Shown piece after piece: positions 1 to 12,772 of a DNA stretch of 64,000 bases. A model generated the notes under the pieces. That model was not told the DNA's origin, searched no databases, and saw only the letters and a list, made by a program, of their open reading frames with translations. Source of the DNA: Glandiceps talaboti (lineage: Eukaryota; Hemichordata; Enteropneusta; Spengelidae); contig NC_135549.1 in NCBI RefSeq assembly GCF_964340395.1, positions 15,308,342 through 15,372,341 on the forward strand, written 5' to 3'. The position numbers and the translations under genes were made by a program. Position 1 is the stretch's first letter, and each line of letters starts with the position of its first letter.

Positions 1-1
1 A

Positions 2-652
2 ACCCGTTTCTTCAGTGGTTTGATGTGGATTTTAGCGATTCTGATCAAGATTCCGTCAGCCGTCGAATGTCACGTTGGTTCTTCTGCACAAATCTACATA
101 GCCATAGTGATTCTATTCATCATTGTGTGTGGCATCAGTCTTTGTACAGTGACAGTGTTGTACAGCCTCACAGCATATCACTTCATGAAAGCATCCAAAG
201 CAATGAGAGAAGTCAACGATTGTCACACTAAAGCCCCAAATCATGAGAAAGCGGTGGTAAGACTTTGTATATTGACAACAGTGATATATTTCATCTGCCT
301 ATTTCCTAAAATCATAGCTTTCCTTTTTCTACTTTTCCAAGGATTTGGACAGCCAATTGTGTCAGCAGCGACCCAGAACTGTATCATTAACATCTCAATA
401 TTTCCTCTCATGGTTCACTCGGCAGCCAACCCAATTCTGTGTAACGTCATGAGCAAGCGATACCGGAAAGCTTTCAAAAAAACATTCTTATCGTGCTTTG
501 GAAAGACTGGTGGCGAAGAATCACGGACGAGCAAAACCCGTTATTACATGCTGACGCGCACAACAGACGACAAGGCGTACTCAAATCATACGTCCGTTGG
601 CGTCAAAAGAAGTCACACTCAAGCGAAAGAGCCACACACATCTTTTTTGTAA
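2..652 (+). CDS. Rhodopsin-family (class A) GPCR, C-terminal part, 5' partial
   Basis: The frame is open from base 2 to a TAA at 650-652 and runs off the left edge, so the N-terminus and TM1-TM3 are missing and the DRY motif cannot be checked. About 216 residues are visible: TM4, an ECL2 cysteine (VECHVG) that would pair with TM3, a long hydrophobic TM5 (IYIAIVILFIIVCGIS), a basic ICL3, TM6 ending ICLFP, and TM7 with SAANPILC. A basic helix 8 (KRYRKAFKKTF) is followed by a Ser/Thr-rich tail. Such receptors act at the plasma membrane through G proteins. Two microswitches are atypical: CWxP reads CLFP and NPxxY reads NPILC. The ligand class cannot be assigned; a peptide-like or orphan receptor is likely. 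The visible part lies in one exon. Confidence 0.82.
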   Translation, partial: TRFFSGLMWILAILIKIPSAVECHVGSSAQIYIAIVILFIIVCGISLCTVTVLYSLTAYHFMKASKAMREVNDCHTKAPNHEKAVVRLCILTTVIYFICLFPKIIAFLFLLFQGFGQPIVSAATQNCIINISIFPLMVHSAANPILCNVMSKRYRKAFKKTFLSCFGKTGGEESRTSKTRYYMLTRTTDDKAYSNHTSVGVKRSHTQAKEPHTSFL

Positions 653-738
653 GCAAGGAACAAGTTCACTTATCTAATTAATTATCCAAAAATGTGACAC
701 TAATGGAGTTCCATCAGTCCTATTTGTACTTTACATAC

Positions 739-744
739 AATAAA
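739..744 (+). terminator. Candidate polyA signal of the GPCR gene
   Basis: A canonical AATAAA lies 87 bp after the GPCR stop codon. It would give a short 3' UTR. No transcript evidence is available. Confidence 0.45.
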
Positions 745-1139
745 TGCCATTCATTTCAGTAGTTCAAGTAACACCTATCACATATGATACATAAACAGTG
801 TTGAGACGTGCTGCGATTAGATGTTGCACAGTGCCTGGTGGATAGTGTTGACGGAAGAATCCAGCACGGACGTGTCTCAATCAATCCACTAGCGCTCACT
901 TGCTCAGACGTGTCAGCCAAGAAGATTTACAGTTGTAGCATGTGTAATGACTGATCCAAGTGAGGTGTGTGCAAACTGGTTAACATTAGGCGAAAAATAA
1001 TTGTGTTTCCGATAACATGGAAGGTAGATAGGTCGGGGGTTTTATTTCATTTTATATTTTTCATTGTTTAAAATTATTGTTTCGAAATGTCGGTCAGAAT
1101 ACCCCCTCTGTGATAGTTTGATGAAATATTTTCAGGTAG

Positions 1140-1200
1140 CACTTGGGAAAAGAAAACAGACTTGCACGACGGTCAAGAAGACAAAGAATGTCTTATTTTT
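1140..1200 (+). repeat. Dispersed repeat, copy 1 (partner at 16640)
   Basis: The run from GGGAAAAGAAAACAGACTTG through CTTATTTTT aligns, with scattered substitutions, to 16640-16705 (GGGGAAAAAACAGACATGCA onward). Both share the CGGTCAAGAAGAC / AGGTCAAGAAAAA core in direct orientation. Origin unknown. Confidence 0.45.
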
Positions 1201-1497
1201 TTTTTTAAATCTTAAAACTAGTACCGGTCGGGTTATCGGAAAAACACAATTTTTTATTTATTTTGTCATATACAAAATTCTATTCAGTTGTTATATAGGA
1301 AGTTTGTAAGTTACAAATAGTAGATATATAAGAAGTCTCATATTACTGCGATCAGTAGAAAAGTGTGTCATACGTAAGTGTATAGTACACATTTAAGCTC
1401 TAGCAATTTTGCAGAATAGTACTGATAACCGGAAGTATAACAGGCTTGAATTGTTAGTCGAGTACAGTTTCTTTTTGATGCTTTAATTTTAATCCTC

Positions 1498-1511
1498 CAT
1501 CATCATCATCG

Positions 1512-1561
<50 letters not shown>

Positions 1562-1568
1562 GTCATCG

Positions 1569-1600
<32 letters not shown>

Positions 1601-1625
1601 GTCGTCGTCGTCGTTGTCATCATCA
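1498..1625 (+). repeat. (ATC)n trinucleotide microsatellite with GTC interruptions
   Basis: About 128 bp of CAT/CATC trinucleotide repeat, interrupted by CGTCATCGTC and ending in a GTC block (GTCGTCGTCGTCGTTGTC). Confidence 0.97.
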
Positions 1626-3786
1626 CTTCACGAATGATATATATCACTCCTGCATCTGATAATCTTTGATATGATCAATTATATGTAATAATATAATACC
1701 CTTCCCATTATATATCTGCATGATTGTACTATCATAATTGTATCATTTCGGTAATTCGTTAAATAACAGAAATATTATTTTGAACCAATAAGAATTATGA
1801 AATTAATTTTATAGTGTGATTATTATAAATAGGACATATTCTAAAGAAATAATTAAATGTCAAGTCTGTTTGTATTACAACACCTTTCTTGATAAAACAG
1901 TATATTTCCGATACGTTTATTCTACTTCTCTGGTCACAAATCTCAAACAAAGTTTGTCAACATACTGTATACTAAAAAAAATTCGGAAGTTAGTGTATTT
2001 TCATGTAATAGTATTTTCCCTCCTTAGATAAAATAAAATGCTTGAAAGTTTGTTTTAAATCACCGCAGTTTTATTGTAGTGTCATGAATTTGTAATTACT
2101 GTGTTTAGGTTCAGACATGACGCTGTTTATACATGTCGCCAAACACCGAGTTAGAGAAATGAATATCTTTTATTGCAATAGCTCACAGGGGTGTCAAGAC
2201 AATAGGTACGCCAATATCGTATGTCTGGTGATGTCATTCAAGTTAAAGTTTAGTGTCGTTTGTTTCATTTCCATGACACTCATAATTATGCATGACCCAT
2301 TGTTATCTTAGGAAATTCATCTCCTATGTGTGACTTATTGTGATTTAATTATAACGACCATAGCGTTGCGTGTTTGAGGGACTTGGAGTTTGACCGCGGA
2401 GCTGTGAGCATCTGCCTCTCCTAGGCCTGGCTCTGGCTTTGGAGTGATGCCGTGGAGGGCCGAACTCAGGGCTTTGATAAATAAAGTCTATGTTCCAGGT
2501 ATACAACATACATCGTCTCTATGCAGTTTATACTTTTACTACAATACTAGCTGATCTTAAGTTTTGATAGTGAAGTGTGACTGTGCACGGTAAAACTTGT
2601 CTGTTTTCTCGTTCATGCATCTTTAAGTCTATCTCATCTGCCGTATATACCAGACTCGGTCATAGAGTAGATGACATTTAAAATATGTTGCAAAACTATC
2701 AAATACACACAAAGTAATGTATATGTAGTAACGTTGTGTTTGTGTGATATGGAGAAGCCGGTTATATTTAGCTAAAATTTAATTACAACTGTGATAACGT
2801 TATTAAACAAAGGACACTAGTTCATTTGCGTTTGTGCTTTGTACGTCTTTTCTTAGTTATATTATAGGTGAAATAAATTTTGCTTGTAACACTTGCAACA
2901 TTGTGTCACCTGTCGATCGCTACTTCTTTTTGTAATAATTATCTGATGTAATTTCTTTACTTCAACTCAACATTTTCTTGAAAGATTTGTTTGTGGAACT
3001 TGACAACAAACAATAACAACTTACAAACGAACAAACGAAATGTGTGCTAGTTGCATGATTCAGAAACAGTAAGAAATACAATTACACTACTACATATGCA
3101 AATAAAGGACCAACTGAGTGGAAGCCAAATTTAGAATTACTTCTACTTTTTAGAAAAGCGCGCGCTGAGAATATCTTCAGGCGTTTATAAAAGCTCTAGC
3201 TATACGTAAATTCTCTTCAAAAGTTACTGTGAAATGGAAAGTAAACTTACCTAAACCTTCGTCATATTACAGAGAGGGGCAAAAGATTGTACATGTATAT
3301 GTTTTTGTGATAAACGCAATCTGTTGACGCAATACGACATTAGAGGAAACCCCCAGTAGTGTGTTGTACGAGGCTGAACTGAAAACTGATATTCCCCTAT
3401 TCTAACTTTCCTCATGGGAATGACAGAAAACTTAGCTAGCAGAATATCAACCCAGATTCAGTATTCTCAGTATGGGACCCAAAGCAAGGTATCATATGTT
3501 GTGTGAGAAAACATATGATATTTGTGTTTTGTGTAGCATTAGCAGGCCAGCATGACCTTAGAAATTTCATGAATATGAAAACCAGCATGATGACAATATC
3601 ATTAAAAAATGTTCACCCACACCAAATAGTGTTAAAGTTATGTCATAAGTAAATAAGTTGTAGAATGAATGAAAAAATAGCAAAGTACTCCATTAAACTC
3701 TAAAAATGCGTGCTGTTGATTTAGCAGTGTGCGTTTTTAAAATTGTATTTCAATAATGTGTAACTTTTAAAAATGCATTTTTTGCT

Positions 3787-3881
<95 letters not shown>

Positions 3882-3911
3882 CGTCGTCGTCGTCGTCGCC
3901 GTCGCCGCCGC
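3787..3911 (+). repeat. Graded compound trinucleotide repeat (GTA-GTT-GTC-GCC)
   Basis: Four consecutive blocks keep one phase: about 16 GTA, then about 15 GTT, then about 6 GTC, then mixed GCC/GTC. Each block differs from its neighbour by one base. The reverse strand has an open frame of Asn/Tyr/Asp homopolymers, which is a repeat artefact and not a gene. Confidence 0.97.
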
Positions 3912-4983
3912 ATACTCTCACACATATAAGCAAACTCGCTTTCTTCGAGACAACCATGTAATCGAAATAACTGTAAGTTGAGATGCTAGTTAACGATTAG
4001 ACTATTTAACAACATGCTTGCGGCAGTTCCATACGTCAATTGACGTCTTCGCAGAACAAATTAAGGAATTAAGCGTACGTTTTGACAGGCGGTAAACGGA
4101 CTCGGCTAGAAACGTGAGACAGGAAACAATGTCTTGAAGAACACACCTAGCGAATGAGATGTTGAGTTCATCTGAACCTTTTTAGACATTTGGCAGACCA
4201 TTAACACTATATAAAGATAAATTCTTTGAACTTTGGAATACAGGCGTCATGGTCGAGGAATTATTATGACAGACTTGGAATGGTAATTACCGAGGTACAC
4301 TATAAATGGAAAGCTAAGCCAAGCAAAAAGAGGTAAAAAGAGATTAGTAGCTCCAAAAATCACGATCGATTCTGACACTTAAGTTTAATCTAACACTATA
4401 TGATACTTGACGGATGTTGAATTGCAATTGTAACCTATGTAAACTGCTTAATGAGGATTTTTAGGAGAAAGAATATTTACACATGGATATGGGAAGCATG
4501 TACGGTTTCACTCTTAGTACGTGATCCGTGACTAACCACGGCCAACCTATTTTTTTTGTCTCTATCCTAGAGCATTGTCTAAATATAATATTGTATCGTA
4601 CCAGTACAATATCTGAATATTGCCGATGCAATCATGTAACTAATGTACTCGTGAAACAAATATTTGAACACGTGAAGTGGTGGAACATGGACAACACATC
4701 GGCAGTTATCTCACACATACTTTGTGTTTTTGACACTCCATTTTACAAACACTACATGTTACGGACACTACAAATCACCATATCTCATCAGAGTTTAGGG
4801 CACACATACTAGATTTAATTGCAGTTTCTATTACATGTGGTAGTATGGGTGTCTAAAGTCATCTAATATACCAACAAAGCGGCCTTACTATAGTTACTAT
4901 AGTAGTGCTAATACACTGTACCACCGTTACGGACACTACCGTTTTTGTGTGACATGCGAAACTGAATCTTAGGACATATAGAC

Positions 4984-4985
<2 letters not shown>

Positions 4986-5016
<31 letters not shown>

Positions 5017-5034
5017 CATACATACATACATACA

Positions 5035-5066
<32 letters not shown>

Positions 5067-5108
5067 CGCACGCACGCACGCACGGACGGACGGACGGACG
5101 GACGGACG

Positions 5109-5188
<80 letters not shown>

Positions 5189-5194
5189 AACACC
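4986..5194 (+). repeat. Graded compound tetranucleotide repeat (ACAT-ACGC-ACGG-ACAG-ACAA)
   Basis: A run of ACAT units of about 80 bp passes into ACGC, then ACGG, then about 20 ACAG units, then two or three ACAA units, all in the same tetranucleotide phase. Open frames on the minus strand over this array are simple-repeat artefacts. Confidence 0.97.
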
Positions 5195-6425
5195 ACCACC
5201 AAACACGTCCATTATAATTATAAAGCACATCATATTGCTGCGTGCCCCTGTACAGCTTAGCATATAATGTACATCTTGTCATGAGTTTGTCCTGAATCTT
5301 TAATTTTCACTTTAGCGAGTAAAAGTGTTTCCGACAATGTGTCTAATTTGAGTGTAGTGGCTGGCGTCCACTGTTCTGACTAGACACGCTACGTATTGTT
5401 GTGATGTAGACTGCCAGCATATAGCAGTAATATTGTTTAATGTAATTAGAACAAAAGAGTCGAGCAAGTTTACATGTTGCAGTTGCTTTATTTTTTTATA
5501 TTCACAAACTGGAGACAGCGTTAGCCTGAGACGGACGGGGGTCTGCCTCCGATCTCAGCACTATCTATGTACAGAAATAAAGTCACATTGTTATGCTCAA
5601 TCTTCAGTCTACAGTGTGTGCTTCTATACATTTATTATACTTCACAATTTGATAAGTTTGTACTACTTTTATATAATATAAGAATGTGTTGTCTTGAAAT
5701 TGTCTTCATTATAGATCTCTTGTAACCTTTTCCTTTCTCAACTACCGAGGAGCTGTAGGTATTTTATTCTAGTACGTGATTTTCCGTTCACAGAAGTGCT
5801 ATGTAGAAATAGGAAAAGGAAAATTAAGAGAACCAACTAAGTTTGAATGCAACGGTAAAGCACGTACATGCGTCAACGAAATTGTTAGTTTCATTCATGT
5901 AAACATATCTGGTGTCCTATGCTTGAGTTATTTTGTGTTTTCTAAAAACATAGTCACGTGTCACGCCCTGAATGAATTCCTGTCACCCAAACTTGTAAAT
6001 CAATATACTTCATGACATAGAAACTAAAGATATTACCTTTGAAAACCTACAAATCAACTTGTGACATGATCTGTTACTTCTACTATAATATATAGATAAA
6101 CGGTTTATTTGTTTGACACAGCTTAGTAAGGGTTAAATTAACACATGATTATTACTGCAATCAGCTAACTAGTTAATGTTTAATGCAGAACTTTTACAGT
6201 TTGTCTAGTTAGAAGGTTTAGTTAATTCCAGAAACTGCTCTTTCAGTAATCCTTAAAGTTTGCCAGAGTAAAATGTGTAGACACGTGTAACGGCGCCAGT
6301 CTCTGTTTTAAGACATTCTTATGTATACCGCCGTCTTGACTACTGTGCAAATCCAGCATAGTTCCCTATACAGGATAGAGACATACAAAATAGCTAGACC
6401 TGATTAGGTTTTGAGCCAGATCTGT

Positions 6426-7200
6426 TAATGTTTAATTAGAGAAATATGCATATTAATGAAATCAACTAATTACGCAATATCTTAAGACTGCATACTTCAA
6501 TTTCAATATAATTTAGTATATTCGTTAAACATAACAACATACATTTGTCCTATAAAATTCGTTGATGTATCTTACAGCGTTAATGAATAATTTGCATAAT
6601 TAATTATTTTTGGTAATTAGGCTATATCTTAAGAATACATACTACAAATTCAACATAATTTAGTACATACATTAACCACAAGAAAACACATATGTCCTAT
6701 CAAGTTTGTTGATGCACCGTACAGTGTTAATGAATAATTTGCATAATTAATTATTTTTGGTAATTAGGCTATATCTTAAGAATGCATACTTTAATTCCAA
6801 TATAATTCAGTACACACGTTAACCATAGCAATCGCATATGTCCTGTAAAGCTTGTTGGTGTACCTTTCAGTGTTAATGAATAATTTGCATAATTAATTAT
6901 TCTTGGTAATTTGGCTATATCTTATCACTGCATGCTTCAATTTCAATACAATTCAGTACATACATTAACCATAACAAATTGTGTATGTCCTATAAAGTTA
7001 GTTGATGTACCTTACAGTGTTAATAAATAATTTGCATAATTAATGATTTTCGGTAATTAGGCTATATCTTAAGACTGCATTAAGCAGTATCATACACTCT
7101 TACATACATTAACCTAAGAAAGCACGCTTTTCCAAAAAACAAAGCCTGTTACCATAGTTTTTTTTAGTTTAATGAGTTATTTGCATAATTAGTGATTCCC
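6426..7200 (+). repeat. ~147-bp AT-rich tandem repeat, about 5 units
   Basis: The motif TAATGAATAATTTGCATAAT recurs at 6581, 6728, 6874, 7021 (one change) and, more degenerate, at 7170. Spacings are 147, 146, 147 and 149 bp. A weaker unit begins near 6426. Each unit continues with GGCTATATCTTAAGA, a CATACT-type stretch and TGTCCTATAAAG. It is a minisatellite/satellite-like array with no coding content. Confidence 0.9.
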
Positions 7201-9061
7201 TTACGGGAGGCATTCAGTTTAAATCTGGTTGTTCTGAACATCTAATCAAAACTTAAAGTACAGAATGTGACGTATGTTACTTTTAAGCATTATGTGTCAG
7301 ACAGAGATGCAATAATTTTACCATAATTTAGTTTTTCGCTTTTTTCACTTTTGGGCTTTTTATTCTTCTGGGATTTGCACTCATCGATCAAAACTAACCT
7401 TAGTCAAACCCAGGAATAAAAAAAACTCAAAAACAAAACCAAATGCAAAAAAAATGTTGTTACTAGTCTCAAACTGTACAACTGTTAATTCAAAAATAGA
7501 TTCCAATGCCTACACCTTGCTTGCTTACATTAACGCCAAATAGAAGATATGCTTTTTGCAGGTCAAAAATATTACTTTAACACCCCTAGGTCAAATATGA
7601 ATCGACTTGACAATCATACGATATGGTTGTACACCCAAACAACATTGTTAGAATAATGGTAAATGGTGTCCCTATCTTGCTGATAATTTTCGTAGGTTTT
7701 AATAATTTGAGAAGCTGGTAAATGGTAAGAACATTTTTTTTCATACAAAATGCGAGAACGGTACAGATTTTGAAAAACTGGCATACGCACTGCCAGAACT
7801 ACACTGACTTTTTATGAAAGGACATAGAATGTCCAACTAATAAAGACTAGCTAATGGTCAGACTTACAGAGGGGCGATAGTGATAATCAAGTGGTCAGTA
7901 AAATCATGTAAGATTTTGAGACACACACAGTCGATTTCAAGACTTATGGACAACAACAAAAAATTCAGAAGGTGACGTAAGAATTTAGAGGACACGAGGA
8001 TTAAATTTTACTCACCAGTCTGTTCCCGAAAACATGGAAAAGCCAATCAATCTAGATTACTATCTACAAACGCCCCTCAACTACAGTACCCACAACATTA
8101 CTGTCCTCATCACATCAAGCTCAAATCTCGCTATACATACAGCGCTATACATTTTTCACCGGACAATGAAATAAAACGTGTATGTAGGAACATATTTTAA
8201 TTGTGACGAGTATGTAACGGTGATGATTTAGTCAGTAATTTTTTTAAAGTGTAAGTGTAATTGTAGTTGTTCCCTTACTTTAGAACGCCATCTTTAAAGA
8301 AACTGATAGTTAAGTTGCCAAAACGGACATGGCGTTTGTGGCAAATTGTTCGAATCAAGCAAATTTCTAGAGAAACAACGCTGGCTGTACCCTCGATTAC
8401 GAAAAGACATTTTAATCGCGACGTGTTGAAAAAATGCAGTGAAATAGTGTATCACTCTGAACTCATCACACTTGAGAGTAGAAAAACTGTTTCATTTCTT
8501 TTTTACCCAACTACCTATTACTTTAAACCTATTATGGAACTTTCCATTTTTGCTCATTAGCGCAACATGAATTCTGAAGCATTGATTGTGAAGTCGCCGT
8601 ATATGAATATGACATAGTCATATGAACGAAGTTCACGAAGATCTCCCATAGGTCAATAACCTAATACTCTTCCTGTAAATCTACTTTGATACTCTACTTT
8701 AATAAAACCTAACACTCAACCTAAATGTAATGTATAACAATTTTACAGAATTGTTTACGCGAATAGAAGAAAATATGTATAGATCTTTACATCAAGCGAA
8801 AATGGAAAATAGCGGCCGATGTGCTTGCCTGCGGTTGAAAAGCAGAGATGCCACAGCAATTACTTTCCCCTTGTCATCTACACTTTTTCGAAAACGCGTG
8901 ATTGTTAGAGCAATTACGTATATACGCCTGAGGCATAATGTAACTGAATTTCAGTCATTCCCTACCCACTGAATGTGTAAGGTATAACTTTAAGCAGCAT
9001 ATGGATTTTAAACTGTAATACAGGTAGTAACACTGAAGTGAAGCACTTTCTCTATGTATTT

Positions 9062-9211
9062 CAATTGTTTATAACATTCATATCAAGTGTAAAAAAGGTA
9101 TACTGTTTCAATTGGTTTATTTACAAGCCCAGCGTGTGGCCTTTGTAATGTTGTCAATTAGCAAATGAAACAGTATACTTTTACACTTGATGTGGATGCT
9201 ATAAACAATTG
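9062..9211. mobile_element. Foldback MITE (hairpin), copy 1
   Basis: The arm 9062-9110 is the near-perfect reverse complement of 9166-9211, starting CAATTGTTTATA and ending TATAAACAATTG, and containing CATATCAAGTGT and GTATACTGTTTCA. The loop is about 55 bp. There is no coding capacity. The related copy at 12773-12905 lies at the equivalent place in duplication copy B, and a half copy is at 57021. Superfamily not assigned. Confidence 0.75.
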
Positions 9212-9599
9212 TGGTACATACAGAAAACTCTTTACGTTGGTGCTATGGGTTGTAATAGCCTTTCATTGATGTCCAAGTAAAATCTGGGTTACTAAAAGGG
9301 GGTTACCAAAGTTTTACAACTAAATGTCACAGAATTTAAATCTAATACGCAATAAAGTTCAAACTAGTTCTATTGTAACTCAGCTAAGTTGTCTAATTCT
9401 GGATACATGGTTAATATACTGAACAACAAAATCAAGAATAAATATTTAGGAAACATCTTATTTTGCCTCAACTATAACGTTACAAAAATATACATTTTGG
9501 ATGTAAATATTACCATCAGATATACAGGTTATTATAATATGATGGTTAATATACACCTAACCCTACTTGAGAGAAATATAAACATGTGGTAATTTTTGT

Positions 9600-9668
9600 G
9601 GAAACCTTTTTTTTAATTTTTTATTTTTTTTGTGCCGGGAATTACTCACAGCGCTAACCACTACGCTT
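9600..9668 (-). mobile_element. Internally deleted SINE remnant
   Basis: On the minus strand, the tRNA-like head (AAGCGTAGTGGTTAGCGC) is joined directly to an AATTCCCGGCAC tail with A-rich DNA. In duplication copy B the same head and a similar tail (AATTCACAGAAC) are separated by about 390 bp (13605-14045). A deletion through a short CGC/CGCT homology in copy A explains this best. Confidence 0.45.
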
Positions 9669-10760
9669 AATTCAAGAGAGTCTGGGGTATTTTTCTTATC
9701 ACATACATGGGCACATGTTTCCGATCTGTATATAATACATAGGTTATCATATCAACGCGTGACGAAAGAAAGATAATCTCGTCATTTGTTAAAGGCAATA
9801 TGTATGAGGATTGAGTATTTAGTTTGGATTTTTAATTCACAAAACAATTTTATCATGGCTTCCTATTTGATATAATTCTGTGTTTATAATTCAATTTAGT
9901 GCAAAAGGGTCAAAAGTATGCAAAAAGTTTGTTATTGTACGTACAAGAACAACGATTCTTTTTACATCTTTATCAATCTTCTGCAATTTATTGAGTTACC
10001 ACCAAGGACTTGGCATATGTTTTTTCCTGTTGATTTTTCAAGTAGGAAGCCATGATGAAATTGATTTATAATTCAAAATTCACAATAAATACCCAATCCT
10101 CATCCATATGTCCTTTAACATATGTCGTGATTCAAAATTACATAGCTTGAAGCTAAATGATTAAATAAGACTCTTTATCACTAATTTATCGTGTACAGGT
10201 GGACGCTCCAGCCTCGTAGCCTTCTGGCAACCTCGATATGATATTGTCAAGCTAATAAACCGACGAAAGATGCAAACACGTAAGATGCAAACGTTCCGGA
10301 TTAATGTGTACAAAGGCTCGTGTACTAGGCGCTTTATTGTATAGGGCCACAATACGATCTTTCAATGTATATCGCGTAGACACAGTGTATACACCACTAT
10401 TTTTTATAAATGGTGTAAGTGAGGGTATACATGGAATTTTGGTCAAGATATTTCATTGACATGACTTTAATCTAAGGTAATGTCTTTCTTCACTTTTATA
10501 TTTACACCCAGAGGTGCTGGCAGGTGACCAGCTAGCAATAAGTAACCATTTATCTGTTGTCTTGAGTAATCGTCGCCATACAAATCAAGCCTGTCTACCC
10601 CATTGATAACTTACATGCGAAAATGATGTACAATTCCATTGATTAGAAACAAAAAGCAGAAATGTGTTTAATTACAAAACGGTTCAGCACTTGAATAACA
10701 AGACATGTTTGTAATTATAAGTGCTGTCATAGTATATCAACTAGGAAGTAACTTATTTAA

Positions 10761-10813
<53 letters not shown>

Positions 10814-10814
10814 G
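10761..10814 (+). repeat. (AAC)n microsatellite, copy A
   Basis: About 18 AAC/ACA units. The orthologous tract in duplication copy B is at 15302-15361 and carries one GCA interruption. Confidence 0.95.
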
Positions 10815-11072
10815 TTTTGCAAATTAATTGAATACAAGCGTTGATAAAATGGAAGCATTAATGATTGTGATTTATCACCAAATCAATACATCTGGAAAAT
10901 AGCAATGATATTTTTTAATGCGATATAATCAACGAAAATGTAATAAAGTGTATCAGTAACATACGAAAACTCGATTTATCGATTCTTATCCTTACATTTT
11001 AGTGTCAGTCCAATAGGGACTTAGAAGTCTTACGAAGTAATTTGGTATGCATATCCCAATGAGCGCAAACTT

Positions 11073-11174
11073 GACAGTTTGTTTTTCGGTCTACCTGCAT
11101 ATAAATTGAACAAACTTCAACATATTCAAAACTTTGCTGCTCGATTGGTGACAAGATGGAGGATTGGTCGTCAC
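11073..11174 (+). pseudogene. Non-LTR retrotransposon reverse transcriptase scrap
   Basis: One frame reads DSLFFGLPAYK followed by LNKLQHIQNFAARLVT and RWRIGRH. This is the conserved segment just after the RT catalytic core in CR1/L2/Rex-like non-LTR elements (typically NSLxxGLP...LQxIQNxAARLVT). It is about 34 codons with nothing else of the element beside it. It sits exactly between the two copies of the 3.6-kb duplication and is absent after copy B, so it marks the junction. Confidence 0.7.
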
Positions 11175-12772
11175 AATAGATTCCAATGCCTACACCTTGC
11201 TTGCTTACATTAGCGCCATATAGAATATATGCTGATAAAATTCGGTCTTTTTGCAGGTCAAAAATATTACTTTAACACCCCTAGGTCAAATATGAATCGA
11301 CTTGACAATCATACGATATGGTTAGTACACCCAAACAACATTGTCAGAATAATGGTAAATGGTGTCCCTATCTTGCTGATAATTTTCGTAGGTTTTGATA
11401 ATTTGAGAAGCTGGTAAATGGTAAGAACATTTTTTTTCATACAAAATGCGAGAACGGTACAGATTTTGAAAAACTGGCATACGCACTGCCAGAACTACAC
11501 TGACTTTTTATGAAAGGACATAGAATGTCCAACTAATAAAGACTACCTAATGGTCAGACTTACAGAGGGGCGATAGTGATAATCAAGTGGTCAGTAAAAT
11601 CATGTAAGATTTTGAGACACGCGCGCAGAGTCGATTTCAAGACTTATGGACAACAACAACAAAAAATCAGAAGGTGACGTAAGAATTTAGAGGACACGAG
11701 GATTAAATTTTACTCACCAGTCTGTTCCCGAAAACATGGAGAAGCCAATCTAGATTACTATACGCCCCTCAACTACAGTACCCACAACATTACTGTCCTC
11801 TCATCACATATCGCTATACATACAGCGCTACACATTCTTCACCGGACAATGAAATAAAACGTGTACGTAGGAACATAATTTAATTGTGACGAGTATGTAA
11901 CGGTGATGATTTAGTCAGTAATTTTTTTAAAGTGTAAGTGTAATTGTAGTTGTTCCCTTACTTTAGAACGCCATCTTTAAAGAAACTGATAGTCAAGTTG
12001 CCAAAACGAACATGGCGTTTGTGGCTAATGTCGACTGTTCAGTATGATTGTTCGAATCAAGCAAATTTCTAGAGAAACAACGACGGCGGTACCCTCGATT
12101 ACGAAAAGGCATTTTAATCGGGACGTGTTGAAAAAAATGCAGTGAAAGAGTGTACCACTCTGAACTCATCACACTTGAGAGTAGAAAAACTGTTTCATTT
12201 CTTTTTTACCCAACTACCTATTACTTTAAACCTATTATGGAACTTTCCATTTTTGCTCATTAGCGCAACATGAATTCTGAAGCATTGATTGTGAAGTCGC
12301 CGTATGTGAATATGACATAGTCATATGAACGAAGTTCACGAAGATCTCCCATCGGTCAATAACCTAATACTGTTCCTGTAAATCTACCTTGATACTCTAC
12401 TTTAATAAAACCTAAAATTTAACTCAATCTAAATGTAATGTATAACAATTTTACAGAATTGTTTACGCGAATAGAAAAAAATATAGATCTTTACACCAAG
12501 CGTTTATAGTATATAGCGGCCGATGTGCTTGCCTGCGGTTGAAAAGCAGAGATGCCACAGCAATTACTTTCCCTTTGTCATCTACACTTTTTCGAAAACG
12601 CGTGATTGTTAGAGCAATTACGTATGTACGCCTGAGGCATAATGTAACCGAAGTTCAGTCATTCCCTATCCACTGAATGTGTTAGGTATAACTTTAAGCA
12701 ACATATGGATGTTAAACTGAAGTACAACTAGTAACACGGAAGTGAAGCACTTTCTCTACGTGCTACACTCAT

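Larger units (their letters stand above)
745..6425. other. Gene-poor intergenic DNA
   Basis: No conserved coding frame was recognised; short open frames here are not protein-like. It contains three compound microsatellites (listed separately). Two GC-richer patches of roughly 100 bp (about 2370-2490 and 5500-5585) each end in AATAAA; they look like 3' ends of old retroelements or exapted transcripts, but this is only an impression. The segment 1140-1200 resembles 16640-16705. Confidence 0.5.
7495..11075 (+). repeat. Segmental tandem duplication, copy A
   Basis: Starting at AATAGATTCCAATGCC, this 3.58-kb block is repeated almost base for base at 11175-15623. Identity is visibly high, with a few small indels, right up to GCAAACTTGAC. 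No conserved gene was recognised in it; open frames at 8267-8560 and 8730-8972 are broken in the other copy and are probably chance. It contains a hairpin MITE, a SINE remnant and an (AAC)n tract. Confidence 0.93.

Noticed and set aside
4859-5282. Val-Cys-Leu-Ser repeat frames on the minus strand
   Set aside because: Direct translation of tetranucleotide repeats, open in three frames.
8267-8972. Two open frames in duplication copy A
   Set aside because: Frames are not kept in copy B (indels and stops), and no family features are visible.
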